A DNA stretch of 64,000 nt, taken from positions 282,466 through 346,465 of the forward strand of contig NZ_KB892035.1 of NCBI RefSeq assembly GCF_000373645.1, given 5' to 3'. Origin of the DNA: Streptomyces sp. ATexAB-D23 (lineage in GTDB: Bacteria > Actinomycetota > Actinomycetes > Streptomycetales > Streptomycetaceae). Position numbers and translations under genes: made by a program. The notes under the pieces are model-generated. The model saw nothing but the letters and a program-made list of their open reading frames with translations, ran no database searches and was not told where the DNA came from. This document shows, in pieces, positions 41,858 to 51,913 of this stretch (positions within the stretch are counted from its first letter, which is position 1; each line of letters starts with the position of its first letter).

Positions 41858-43032
41858 CGTACGGACCCTTCGCTCTCCGCCCAGTAGGGCAGGGCCCGCA
41901 GCTGCTGGGTCTCGATGTCCGAGGCGTGCGGGGTGTAGGGCTCGGGGTACGGCTGAAAGCCGAGGTCGTCGTCCCGCTCGGGGAGCGGGAACTGCTGGGC
42001 GAGGGCGTCCCGCTGGTCGTCGTCGCCGGCGTCCCCGCCTCTGCGGTGGCGCCCCCGGTGCAGGTGCTCGGCGATCACTCCGGCATTGGACGGCTCGGTG
42101 GCGAGCTTCTCCATGAGCCGGGTGAAGTCACGGGTGGAGAGCCAGAACTTGTACATGATCACGAGTTCGAAGAGGCCGAGGGCCGCGGCCGATATCGCGG
42201 TCGTCCACAGGATCTGGCCGATGAGCGGCGCCACGATGAAGATGAACATCTGGAACTCGATGCCGCTGATCAGGTGCGGCCTGATGCGGCTGCGCAGCAG
42301 GGCCTGGCGGAACCGGGTGTACCAGGGGAAGCGGTTGCGGAACTGCGCGTGCAGGTCGACCACGTCGCCGCTCTGCTGCTTGAGCACCTCGGCCTCGACG
42401 CCGGGGTTCTCCCTGAGCAGGTCCTCGATGAAGACCACCTTGGGCTGCTCGGGCGCGCCGGCCGCGGCGGCGGCTGTCGCGTCCCGCTGGGCCTGCTCCT
42501 CCTCCAGCGCCTTGCGCTCCATGGTGACCTTCTCGATCTTCATGCGCATGGACATGCGCATCTTGTAGATCTGGAGGGCGTCGACGTAGCGGAGCATGTC
42601 GAGGAAGACGACGGCCAGGGCCGCGAGGAGGTAGAGCTCGTTGTGCGTGCTCAGGTACTGGCCGCCCATCAGGGCGAGCGCGCAGAAGAGGACCCGGATG
42701 CGGTCGAAGACGTAGTCGAGCCAGCCCCCGAAAACGGTGCCGTTGCCCTTGAGGCGGGCGAGTTTGCCGTCGATGCAGTCGAGGATGAAGCTCAGGTGGT
42801 AGAGGGCCGCGCCGATGACGAGGGAGCCGGTATCACCCTTCAGGAAGAAGTACGCGGAGCCGAGGCCGACGAAGAGCGCCGACCAGGTGACCCGGTTCGG
42901 GGTGATGAACTTGAACTTGGCCATCCCGATCAGCATGCGCGTGGCGACCGGATCGACCAGTAGAACGGTCCACCAGGCATCGCGCTTCTTGCATGTCAGC
43001 TTCTGAACGGCACGCAGCGACAGCTTCCCCAT
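41854..43032 (-). CDS. CDP-alcohol phosphatidyltransferase family membrane protein
   Basis: A 392-residue integral membrane enzyme with the complete CDP-alcohol phosphotransferase signature: DCIDGKLARLKGNGTVFGGWLDYVFDR, i.e. D-x2-D-G-x2-A-R then G-x3-D-x3-D. Membrane segments occur on both sides (WSALFVGLGSAYFFL, SLVIGAALYHLSFIL, LYLLAALAVVFLDML, MFIFIVAPLIGQILW, AISAAALGLFELVI). The roughly 120-residue insert before the last spans (KIEKVTMERKALEEEQAQR) looks coiled-coil. The C-terminus is acidic and disordered. Coupled start of the next gene and locus context suggest it makes a lipid or linkage precursor for the wall polymer. The substrate cannot be read directly. Confidence 0.9.
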   Translation of the reverse strand: MGKLSLRAVQKLTCKKRDAWWTVLLVDPVATRMLIGMAKFKFITPNRVTWSALFVGLGSAYFFLKGDTGSLVIGAALYHLSFILDCIDGKLARLKGNGTVFGGWLDYVFDRIRVLFCALALMGGQYLSTHNELYLLAALAVVFLDMLRYVDALQIYKMRMSMRMKIEKVTMERKALEEEQAQRDATAAAAAGAPEQPKVVFIEDLLRENPGVEAEVLKQQSGDVVDLHAQFRNRFPWYTRFRQALLRSRIRPHLISGIEFQMFIFIVAPLIGQILWTTAISAAALGLFELVIMYKFWLSTRDFTRLMEKLATEPSNAGVIAEHLHRGRHRRGGDAGDDDQRDALAQQFPLPERDDDLGFQPYPEPYTPHASDIETQQLRALPYWAESEGSVR

Positions 43033-43238
43033 AACCCCTCAGACAACACGACTCACGTGGGCAACGCGGCCCCATCGGCCTGCAAGAAGTCGCAATCAAG
43101 GGGCGTTCACATAATGGACACAGGAGCTTCACCTGTGATCCACATAAAGACAGGACGAGACCCTATCAAGATCAAGGTCAAACTAGAAACTGTCAAAAGC
43201 GGTCACGTACGTGCACGCGGCCACCTTCCGGGCAGAGG

Positions 43239-44837
43239 TCAGGTTTCGGACCCCACCCTGACCCAGGGGGTGAAGGCGAGACCGCTCGCCCCCTGCTCCT
43301 GACGTGCGAGCCGCAGCACACCGTCGTCGCCCAGCAGCGCGAGGACCGCCCGGCCCAGGCCGTCCACCGCCACGGCCGGCGGCACCACCGAGGTCTCCCC
43401 GGCGTCGAACCACCACACACCGCTCTCCGGCCGCCCGTCCGCGTGCGCCCCCACACAGCACGCCCCCGACTCCCCGGAACGCACCAGCACCGTGCAGCCC
43501 CAGCCCTGGATGCCGACCCCGGCGGCCGCGGCCACCGCCCCGGTGCCCTCCGGACCGCCCAGGCTCACCGCACCGGCGCCCGGGACCCGCACGCAGACCT
43601 CGTTGCTCCCGGCGTAGCGGTAGCGCACCGTCCCCGCCTCGGGGGCCGCCGACAGGGTGCCGGGGGCGGGGCTGACGGCAGCCGTGGTGTCCAGCGCCCA
43701 GTCGCCGGAGGGCGTCTCGCGGTGCCAGCGGATCGCGGCCGCCGCGTCCCTGGTCCTGGCCCACACCTCGGGCGTCCCCGAGGCGCCGGTCAGCGCGACC
43801 AGCTCGTCGGCCACGGTGGCGCCGCGCAGATGCTGCCAGCCGCTCCACCGGCCGTCCGGTGCCTGCCGCCGCGTGCTGATGCTGTGGCCGATGTTCCGTA
43901 CGAAGACGTGCAGGTTCCCCTTGGCGTCGAAGGCCGCGGCGGGGAAGCCGGCCTCACGGCCCTTGGCCCGGTCGTTGCCGTGCGGGTTGCCCACCGGGTG
44001 CCAGGGCCCGATGGGGCGCCCGCTCTGGTACTGGGTCGCGTGGACCACGTCGACGTAGTCCTTGCCGTCCGCGCGCTTCCTGCGGCGCAGGCCGAAGAGG
44101 TGCACATAGCCCTGGGCGTCCTGGACCACTTCGAGACCCGGCAGCAGGTCGGGCCCTTCGAGCAGCTCGGGCCCGCTCCACTCGTCCCCGCCCGCCCGCC
44201 GCTCGGTCCAGCGCAGCACCCCGGCCGCCGACGGGAGGTAGGCGGAGAGCCGGCCGTCCACGCCCCTGACGAGCCAGCGCAGCGGCAGCGGATGACGCGC
44301 GGCGCCCCGTGCGCCCAGCCGCGGGTCGGCACCCGCGCGGTGGCACCGCACGAACACCGGTGAGCCGCACTCCCGCTGGTACGTGCGGGCGGCGGCGACC
44401 GTGGCGCGCGCCACGCTGCCGCGCAGCGGCGGCTCGGTGACGACCGGCCGCTTGGCCTCCCGGTCGATCGAGGTGTGCTCCGGGTCCGGGTCCAGGGTGC
44501 CGACCCGCAGCGGACGCAGCTCACGCAGGGCGTCGAGCACCAGCGCGGTGATCTTCCCCGGCTCGGCGTCGATGACCCAGGGCTCCCCCGCCACCCGGAC
44601 ACCGCGGGCCGCGCAGTCGGCGACGGCCCGGTCGAACGCCGCCCGTTCGTCGGGCGTGCCCGGCTGGGCGCAGACGATGTCGACCTGCGGGCCGCTCTCC
44701 TGAAGTGCCAGCAGGGCCGGGGCGTCCCCCGGTGTCGCGACCACGATCGCCACACCCCCAGCCCCACGCGCCGACGCACCGGACCGGCCCGGCACCTGCC
44801 TGCCGCGCTCCGGCCGGCGCTCCCCTCTGCGTGCCAT
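43239..44837 (-). CDS. Degenerate PIG-L-type domain fused to a beta-propeller
   Basis: A 532-residue protein. Residues about 28-165 resemble the PIG-L/LmbE N-acetylglucosaminyl deacetylase fold, but the zinc motif expected as AHPDDE is VVATPGDAP, and the second His motif reads PDPEHTSID, so catalysis is doubtful. Residues about 190-532 are repeats of W-containing blades (GRLSAYLPSAAGVLRWTERRAGGDEWSGPELLEGPDLLP, DAQGYVHLFGLRRR, DAKGNLHVFVRNIGHSISTRRQAPDGRWSGWQHLRG), like PLL/tectonin-type lectin propellers. There is no signal peptide, though the N-terminus is very basic. A shorter paralogue lies at 46381-47505. Confidence 0.78.
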   Translation of the reverse strand: MARRGERRPERGRQVPGRSGASARGAGGVAIVVATPGDAPALLALQESGPQVDIVCAQPGTPDERAAFDRAVADCAARGVRVAGEPWVIDAEPGKITALVLDALRELRPLRVGTLDPDPEHTSIDREAKRPVVTEPPLRGSVARATVAAARTYQRECGSPVFVRCHRAGADPRLGARGAARHPLPLRWLVRGVDGRLSAYLPSAAGVLRWTERRAGGDEWSGPELLEGPDLLPGLEVVQDAQGYVHLFGLRRRKRADGKDYVDVVHATQYQSGRPIGPWHPVGNPHGNDRAKGREAGFPAAAFDAKGNLHVFVRNIGHSISTRRQAPDGRWSGWQHLRGATVADELVALTGASGTPEVWARTRDAAAAIRWHRETPSGDWALDTTAAVSPAPGTLSAAPEAGTVRYRYAGSNEVCVRVPGAGAVSLGGPEGTGAVAAAAGVGIQGWGCTVLVRSGESGACCVGAHADGRPESGVWWFDAGETSVVPPAVAVDGLGRAVLALLGDDGVLRLARQEQGASGLAFTPWVRVGSET

Positions 44838-45136
44838 GCGCCCCGACCCCCCTCGTGTGTGGAACCGGGCGCGATGGACGTCCCGGCTTCCAAGAAGATA
44901 TGCACTGTCGCTTCCGGTCAGGAAATCAGCCCATTGCGCTCAGGTATCTACCGGACCCGGACAGACATGATCAATTCCGTTCTGTCACAGTTGCGCCACA
45001 GCCTTCGTACGTACACCTGATCGACTGCTTATAGTGCTCATCCCGGGAAAACGCGGACCGGCTCCACCCCCCACCCGAGTCCCACCCCCATCACCTGCGC
45101 CCTGACCAGGCCACAAGTTGTGAGGACTCACTCAGG
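44838..45136. other. Divergent intergenic region before the LCP gene
   Basis: This 299-base gap is locally richer in A/T around 44890-45040. TATAGT at 45030-45035 could be a -10 element for the LCP gene, with no convincing -35 at the normal distance. It must also hold the promoter of the divergent propeller gene. I see no gene or repeat in it. Confidence 0.4.
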
Positions 45137-46234
45137 ATGACCCAAGACGCCACCACCCCCGGCCCGGGGAGCTCCCCGGAGAAACCCCGCCGCGGGCGCA
45201 AGCGCGTTCGGACACGAGGCCAGCGCATACGCCGGGCCGTCCTGCTGTCGGTCCTGGTGCTCGTCGTCGCCGCCGGCGGAACGGCCTACTGGCTCTACAG
45301 CAGCCTCGACGGGAACATCAAGGGCGTCGACATCGACAAGGCCCTGGGCGAGGACCGCCCCGAGAAGCTCCCCACCAGCGGGCAGAACCTCCTGGTCCTC
45401 GGCTCGGACTCGCGGGCCGGCGCGGAGAACAAGGAGCTGGGCGGCGGCGTCGGGGTCAGCGGGGCCCGCTCGGACACCGCGCTGGTCGTGCACATCCCGG
45501 AGGGCCGCAGCAAGGCCGTCGCCGTGTCCATCCCGCGCGACACCCTGGTGACCCGGCCCGACTGCACCAAGGCCGACGGCTCGACGGTCGACGGCAAGGA
45601 CCGTGTGATGTTCAACTCCGTCTACTCACAGGTCGGTCCGGCCTGCGTGGTCAAGACGGTCGAGAAGATGTCCGGCGTGCGCATCGACCACTACCTGGAG
45701 ATCAACTTCGCCGGGTTCAAGGACCTCGTGGACGCCATCGGCGGTGTGACCGTCGACGTCAAGGAGGACATCCACGACAAGAAGTCCGGACTCGACCTGG
45801 CCGCCGGACCGCAGCGGCTCAACGGCACCGAGTCCCTGGCCTTCGTCCGCACCCGTTACAGCGTCGGCGACGGCAGCGACCTCGGCCGCATCGGGCTCCA
45901 GCAGCAGTTCCTCATGGCCCTCCTCAGCGAGGTCAAGAAGCAGGACCTGCTGGGCAGTCCGACGAGCGCGTACAAGGTCGCCAACTCGGCCACCAAGTCG
46001 CTGACCACCGACGAGGGCCTGGCCTCCCTCAAGTCCCTCACGCAGTTCGCCCGTTCGATGAACGGGGTCGACCCGGACACGATGGAGACGATCATGCTCC
46101 CCGTGGCCTACGACAAGGTCGACCCCAACCGGGTCGTGGCCGCCGAGCCGCAGGCCAAGACGCTGTGGAAGTCGATCCGCGAGGACGCCGCCATCCCCGA
46201 GTCGGCCAAGAAGTCGCCCGCCACGGGTGGCTGA
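45137..46234 (+). CDS. LCP family (LytR-CpsA-Psr) glycopolymer ligase
   Basis: A 365-residue membrane-anchored phosphotransferase that attaches wall teichoic acid or similar polymers to peptidoglycan outside the membrane. The first 33 residues are basic, followed by one membrane span (34-54, AVLLSVLVLVVAAGGTAYWLY). The LCP domain (about 80-270) has NLLVLGSDSRAG, ARSDTALVVHI, AVSIPRDTLV, INFAGFKDLVDAIGGVTVDV, LNGTESLAFVRTRYSVGDGSDLGRIGLQQQFLMALL. The Arg residues in SRAG, IPRDT and RTRY are the pyrophosphate binders. Its place within the locus with TagF-like and CDP-alcohol enzymes fits a role as the final ligase. Confidence 0.94.
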   Translation: MTQDATTPGPGSSPEKPRRGRKRVRTRGQRIRRAVLLSVLVLVVAAGGTAYWLYSSLDGNIKGVDIDKALGEDRPEKLPTSGQNLLVLGSDSRAGAENKELGGGVGVSGARSDTALVVHIPEGRSKAVAVSIPRDTLVTRPDCTKADGSTVDGKDRVMFNSVYSQVGPACVVKTVEKMSGVRIDHYLEINFAGFKDLVDAIGGVTVDVKEDIHDKKSGLDLAAGPQRLNGTESLAFVRTRYSVGDGSDLGRIGLQQQFLMALLSEVKKQDLLGSPTSAYKVANSATKSLTTDEGLASLKSLTQFARSMNGVDPDTMETIMLPVAYDKVDPNRVVAAEPQAKTLWKSIREDAAIPESAKKSPATGG

Positions 46235-46247
46235 CCGGACATCACAC

Positions 46248-46344
46248 GGGAAGCGGCCGTGGAACCCTCCCGGTTCCCCTGCCGCTTCCCGTTCCCCTGC
46301 CGCTTCCCGTTCCACAGCCGCTTCCCGCCCCGCAGCCGCCTCCG
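46248..46344 (+). repeat. 18-bp tandem repeats forming alternative hairpins after the LCP gene
   Basis: Four 18-bp units begin at 46273, 46291, 46309 and 46327; the first two are identical (GTTCCCCTGCCGCTTCCC) and the others diverge. The upstream arm ACGGGAAGCGG (46246-46256) can pair with CCGCTTCCC in unit 1, 2 or 3, so several terminator hairpins are possible between the convergent LCP and propeller genes. Confidence 0.8.
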
Positions 46345-46380
46345 GTCCCACCCGCGCCCCTCAGGGACGCGCCGGGATCT

Positions 46381-47505
46381 TCACACCCGCTGGGCCGGCC
46401 CCAGCGCCAGGCCGGGTTCGCCGTTCTGCCGGGCCACGTAGAGACCACCGCGCACCCCGATCACCGCGAGCACCACACGGCCGTTCGCGTCGAGCGCCAG
46501 CGCCGGGTCCGTGGCGGTCCGTTCGCCCGTCGCCGCCCACCAGAGCCCACCGCTCTCGTTCTCCGTTCCGCAGGCCGCGAGCATCACCCGGCCGTCGCGG
46601 TCGCGGTGGGCGAGCACCGTGCAGTCGTAGCCGTCCAGCTCGGCGCGGAGCGCGGCGACCGGGCCCTCGGCCGGGGTGTCGCCGATCGCGACGGCCGGGG
46701 TGTCCAGGCGGTTGGCGGTGAGAGTGCCGGTGGCGGCGTCGGTCCAGTAGTAGGTGTTGCGGTCGGGAGCGGTCTCCAGGACGCTCACCGCCCCGCCGGC
46801 GATCTTGACGTTCAGGTTGGGAAGCTTCTCGAAGGCGCCGCCCGGTTCGCTCTGTGCCCACCTCATGGCCTTGTTGGCGCCGGGGACGAGAAGCTCGAAG
46901 CGTCCGGACCCGGCGACCGCGACAGCCATCGTCTCCTTGCCCAGGGTGCCCCGCAGGTCCTTCCACCCCTCCCATTTGCCGTTCTTGCCCTCGCGGCGCA
47001 GCATCATCCCGCCGTTGGCGTTGCGGACGAAGACGTGGACCGCGCCGGAGGAGGCGACGCCGGCCGCCGGAGGGCCGACGCGGGCGGCCCGCTCGGCGTC
47101 CTTGTACGGGTTGCCCAGCGAGCGCCACGCCGTGACCGGGCGGCCCGTCTGGTACTGGACGGCGTACACGAGGTCGACCTGCGGGCCCTCCTCGCCGGAC
47201 ACCGAACGCCGCCCGACGAAGTGCACGTAGCCGTCCGCGCCCTGGGCGACGGAGAGATGGTTCAGGTCCGCGACCGGGAAGAACTCGGGGCCCTGCCAGC
47301 GGGGGCCTCCCGGGCGCTCCTCGGTCCAGCGCAGGACCCCGTCCTCGTTGCGGGCGTAGGCGGTGAGCCTGCCGTCCTTGCCACGCACGAGCCAGCGTCC
47401 GCCGACCGGGGTCCCGGCAGGCCCCTCGGCGCTTTCGACGTCGCGCAGGGCGCCCTCGCCCCTTCCCGAGGTGCTCCCCTGGGAACGTCTCGACCTGGCT
47501 CGCAT
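46381..47505 (-). CDS. Beta-propeller (PLL-like) protein
   Basis: A 374-residue paralogue of the propeller half of the protein at 43239-44837. Matching blades include GRLTAYARNEDGVLRWTEERPGGPRWQGPEFFPVADL, GADGYVHFVGRRS, VQYQTGRPVTAWRSLGNPYKD, GAVHVFVRNANGGMMLRREGKNGKWEGWKDLRG, and the end GRVVLAVIGVRGGLYVARQNGEPGLALG. It lacks the PIG-L-like domain. There is no signal peptide. Lectin-like binding of a sugar polymer is an inference from the fold. It converges on the LCP gene, bracketing it together with the larger paralogue. Confidence 0.78.
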   Translation of the reverse strand: MRARSRRSQGSTSGRGEGALRDVESAEGPAGTPVGGRWLVRGKDGRLTAYARNEDGVLRWTEERPGGPRWQGPEFFPVADLNHLSVAQGADGYVHFVGRRSVSGEEGPQVDLVYAVQYQTGRPVTAWRSLGNPYKDAERAARVGPPAAGVASSGAVHVFVRNANGGMMLRREGKNGKWEGWKDLRGTLGKETMAVAVAGSGRFELLVPGANKAMRWAQSEPGGAFEKLPNLNVKIAGGAVSVLETAPDRNTYYWTDAATGTLTANRLDTPAVAIGDTPAEGPVAALRAELDGYDCTVLAHRDRDGRVMLAACGTENESGGLWWAATGERTATDPALALDANGRVVLAVIGVRGGLYVARQNGEPGLALGPAQRV

Positions 47506-47691
47506 GTCGTGAGGTCATCCTTCCGTGATGGTCCGCTCCCGATCTGCGGCTTTGTGTCACGACCGGCACCCGGAAGACGGGGAGCACCCATCATAGAATC
47601 ACCGTTCGAACCCGCGGAATCGTCGCTACCGGCCCGCGTCACGGGACTCAGCACCGTACGCCGGGGCGGCCTCCCATGACACCCTTGCGGC

Positions 47692-48087
47692 ATGTCCGCC
47701 CCACACGCCCTGGTGATCATCGACGCCGCCAACGTGGTCGGCTCCGTCCCGGACGGCTGGTGGCGGGACCGGCGGGCCGCGGCCGAGCGGCTGCGCGACG
47801 CGCTGGTCCGCTACGCCACCGACGGCCTGCCCGGTCTGCCCGGCCCCGTCGACCTGGTCCTGGTGGTCGAGGGGCGTGCCCGGGACGTCGCTCCGGTGCC
47901 GGAGGTGCGGGTGGAGGCGGCGCCGGGCAGCGGTGACGACCGGATCACGGAACTGGCGGCCGAGGCCGCGGCACAGTCGCCGCCGCGGCCCTGCGTCGTC
48001 GTCACCGCCGACCGCGAGCTGCGGCGCCGGGTCGAGGCGTACGGGGCGCGGTGCGCGGGCCCGCGCACGGTACGGCCCGCGCGGTGA
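47692..48087 (+). CDS. PIN/NYN-like nuclease-fold protein
   Basis: A 131-residue small protein with the strand-helix pattern of NYN/PIN ribonuclease domains: ALVIIDAANVVGSVPDGWW with the first Asp (D11), DLVLVVEGRARDV, then GSGDDRITELAAEAA with two Asp and CVVVTADRELRRRVEAYGARCAGP with another Asp and the closing Rossmann-like strand. These acids could form the metal site. A ribosome site is weak before ATG 47692. It converges on the amino-acid permease with an 10-base gap. The RNA or DNA target is unknown. Confidence 0.75.
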   Translation: MSAPHALVIIDAANVVGSVPDGWWRDRRAAAERLRDALVRYATDGLPGLPGPVDLVLVVEGRARDVAPVPEVRVEAAPGSGDDRITELAAEAAAQSPPRPCVVVTADRELRRRVEAYGARCAGPRTVRPAR

Positions 48088-48097
48088 CGGAGGAGGG

Positions 48098-49603
<1,506 letters not shown>

Positions 49604-49700
49604 CGGCGTACCTCCACGCACTCGTCGTGCACGCCATGATTCGGACCCGGAGGGCCCACCTGCCCCCGGCACGCCTGTTCCGGCGGTATTTCATGCGAAC

Positions 49701-49741
49701 GGGCCGGTCGGACCACCCTCGCGGGGCGGTGCGACCGGCCC
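49701..49741 (-). terminator. Stem-loop terminator after dxs
   Basis: GGGCCGGTCG (49701-49710) pairs with CGACCGGCCC (49732-49741), with further partial pairing inside. It lies 25 bases beyond the dxs stop. Confidence 0.65.
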
Positions 49742-49765
49742 ATTCGGCCGAGCTTCGGGTACGGG

Positions 49766-51745
49766 TCAGTCCCGGACGGGCTCCGCCACCGTGCGGCTCT
49801 CGGGGCCCGTCTCGTAGCGGCCGTCGAGCTTGGCGACCAGACCGGTGACCTGGCGGGCGATGTCCGGTGCGGTCAGCCCGATCTCGGCCATGACCTCCTT
49901 GCGGGAGGCGTGGTCGAGGAAGACCGGCGGGATGCCGAAGTCGCGCAGCGGCACGTCGACGTCCGCGTCGCGCAGCGCCTGGGCGACGGCGGAGCCGACG
50001 CCGCCGGCCCTGCTGTTGTCCTCGACGGTGACGACGACGCGGTGCTGCGCGGCGAGCGGGGCCATGGCCTCGTCCACCGGCTTGACCCAGCGCGGGTCCA
50101 CGACGGTCGTGGAGATGCCCTGGGCGTCGAGCAGGCCGGCGATCTCCAGGCACATCGGGGCGAGCGCGCCGATGGAGACGAGCAGGACGTCCGGGCGGGC
50201 CGCGCCGGACTCGCGGAGCACGTCCATGCCGCCCGCCGTGCCGACGGCCTTGACCGAGGGGCCGACCGCGCCCTTGGAGAAGCGGACGACGGTCGGGGCG
50301 TCGTCCACCTCGACGGCCTCGCGCAGCTGGGCGCGGACCTGGTCGGCGTCGCGCGGGGCGGCGATCCGGAGCGAGGGCACGCACTGGAGGATCGACATGT
50401 CCCACATGCCGTTGTGCGAGGCGCCGTCGGTGCCGGTGATCCCGGCCCGGTCCAGGACGAAGGTGACCCCGCACTTGTGCAGGGCGACGTCCATCAGGAC
50501 CTGGTCGAAGGCCCGGTTGAGGAAGGTGGCGTACACCGCGAAGACGGGGTGCAGGCCGCCGGTGGCCAGGCCCGCCGCGGAGACCGCGCCGTGCTGCTCG
50601 GCGATGCCGACGTCGTAGATCCGGTCCGGGAACTCCTTCTCGAACTTGGTCAGGCCGACCGGCTGGAGCATGGCCGCGGTGATCGCGACGATGTCCTCGC
50701 GCTCGTGGCCGAGCTTGACCATCTCCTCGCCGAACACGGAGGTCCAGTCGAGTCCGGAGGTGGCGACGGGCAGCCCGGTGTCGGGGTGGATCTTGCCGAC
50801 AGCGTGGAAGCGGTCGGCCTCGTCGAGCAGGGCGGGGGTGTAGCCGCGGCCCTTCTCGGTGAGGCAGTGCACGATGACGGGGCCGCCGAAGCGCTTGGCC
50901 CGCTGGAGTGCGGACTCCAGGGCCTCGATGTCGTGGCCGTCGATCGGGCCGACGTACTTCAGGCCGAGGTCCTCGAACATGCCCTGCGGGGCGATGAAGT
51001 CCTTGAGGCCCTTCTTCGCTCCGTGCAGCGTCTCGTACAGCGGCTTGCCGACGACGGGGGTGCGCTCCAGGAGGTCCTTGCCGCGGGCGAGGAAGCGCTC
51101 GTAGCCGTCGGTGGTGCGCAGGGTCGCCAGGTGGTTGGCGAGGCCGCCGATGGTGGGCGCGTAGGAGCGTTCGTTGTCGTTGACGACGATGACGAGGGGG
51201 CGGTCCTTGGCGGCGGCGATGTTGTTCAGCGCCTCCCAGGCCATGCCTCCGGTGAGGGCTCCGTCACCGATGACCGCGACGACGTGGTCGTCCTTGCCGC
51301 GTACCTCGTTGGCCTTGGCGAGGCCGTCGGCCCAGCCGAGGACGGTGGAGGCGTGCGAGTTCTCGATGACGTCGTGCTCGGACTCGGCGCGCGAGGGGTA
51401 GCCGGAGAGGCCGCCCTTGCTCTTGAGCCTGGTGAAGTCCTGGCGGCCGGTGAGGAGCTTGTGCACATAGCTCTGGTGGCCGGTGTCGAAGAGGACCTTG
51501 TCCTTCGGCGAGTCGAAGACCCGGTGCAGGGCGATGGTCAGCTCGACCACGCCGAGGTTGGGTCCGAGGTGGCCGCCGGTCTTGGAGACGGCGTCGACGA
51601 GGAAGGTCCGGATCTCTTCGGCGAGCTGCTCCAGCTGCTCGGAAGTGAGCCGGTCAAGGTCACGCGGTCCGCCGATGCGGGTCAGCAGATCCCATCCGTC
51701 GCCCACCACCGCCCGTGCGTGACGCGCTTCGCGCGGCTGTGTCAC
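49766..51745 (-). CDS. dxs: 1-deoxy-D-xylulose-5-phosphate synthase
   Basis: A 659-residue thiamine-diphosphate enzyme joining pyruvate and glyceraldehyde 3-phosphate, the first step of the MEP isoprenoid pathway. The N-terminal catalytic region has LFDTGHQSYVHKLLTGR (with the key His), GDGALTGGMAWEALNNIA...VVNDNERSYAPTIGG (TPP motif GDG to N), KGRGYTPAL, and the pyrimidine domain GIAEQHGAVSAAGLA, VLDRAGITGTDGASHNGMWDMS, IAAPRDADQVRAQL. Length and order are complete. GTG 51745 has ggagg upstream. Streptomyces often keep more than one dxs. It is independent of the sugar-transport genes, from which a terminator separates it. Confidence 0.96.
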   Translation of the reverse strand: MTQPREARHARAVVGDGWDLLTRIGGPRDLDRLTSEQLEQLAEEIRTFLVDAVSKTGGHLGPNLGVVELTIALHRVFDSPKDKVLFDTGHQSYVHKLLTGRQDFTRLKSKGGLSGYPSRAESEHDVIENSHASTVLGWADGLAKANEVRGKDDHVVAVIGDGALTGGMAWEALNNIAAAKDRPLVIVVNDNERSYAPTIGGLANHLATLRTTDGYERFLARGKDLLERTPVVGKPLYETLHGAKKGLKDFIAPQGMFEDLGLKYVGPIDGHDIEALESALQRAKRFGGPVIVHCLTEKGRGYTPALLDEADRFHAVGKIHPDTGLPVATSGLDWTSVFGEEMVKLGHEREDIVAITAAMLQPVGLTKFEKEFPDRIYDVGIAEQHGAVSAAGLATGGLHPVFAVYATFLNRAFDQVLMDVALHKCGVTFVLDRAGITGTDGASHNGMWDMSILQCVPSLRIAAPRDADQVRAQLREAVEVDDAPTVVRFSKGAVGPSVKAVGTAGGMDVLRESGAARPDVLLVSIGALAPMCLEIAGLLDAQGISTTVVDPRWVKPVDEAMAPLAAQHRVVVTVEDNSRAGGVGSAVAQALRDADVDVPLRDFGIPPVFLDHASRKEVMAEIGLTAPDIARQVTGLVAKLDGRYETGPESRTVAEPVRD

Positions 51746-51849
51746 CGTGCCTCCTTGCGATTGTGCTGGTCGAGCATGCCGATCGGATGAGTCTAACGGC
51801 CTCCCCCCGGGCCGGGGGCGGGGAGTGCTGCTTGCCCGTGCCGGTACGT

Positions 51850-51891
51850 GCCGGAGCCCGGCGCCCCCGCGAAGGGGCGCCGGGCTCCGGC
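51850..51891 (-). terminator. Perfect 18-bp stem-loop terminator after xylH
   Basis: GCCGGAGCCCGGCGCCCC (51850-51867) pairs exactly with its complement (51874-51891) around a 6-base loop. It lies 23 bases past the xylH stop and marks the end of the xylFGH unit. Confidence 0.85.
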
Positions 51892-51913
51892 AGTGGTGCG
51901 CGCGGGTCCGCGG

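Noticed and set aside
39395..41887. 830-codon + strand frame opposite the giant glycosyltransferase
   Set aside because: Low-complexity Val/Gly/Asp composition and no ribosome site; the - strand encodes clear GT2 motifs across the same bases.
43119..43137. CACAGG...CCTGTG inverted repeat before the CDP-alcohol transferase
   Set aside because: Only 6-bp arms with a 7-base spacer in a 200-base gap; too short to claim as an operator.
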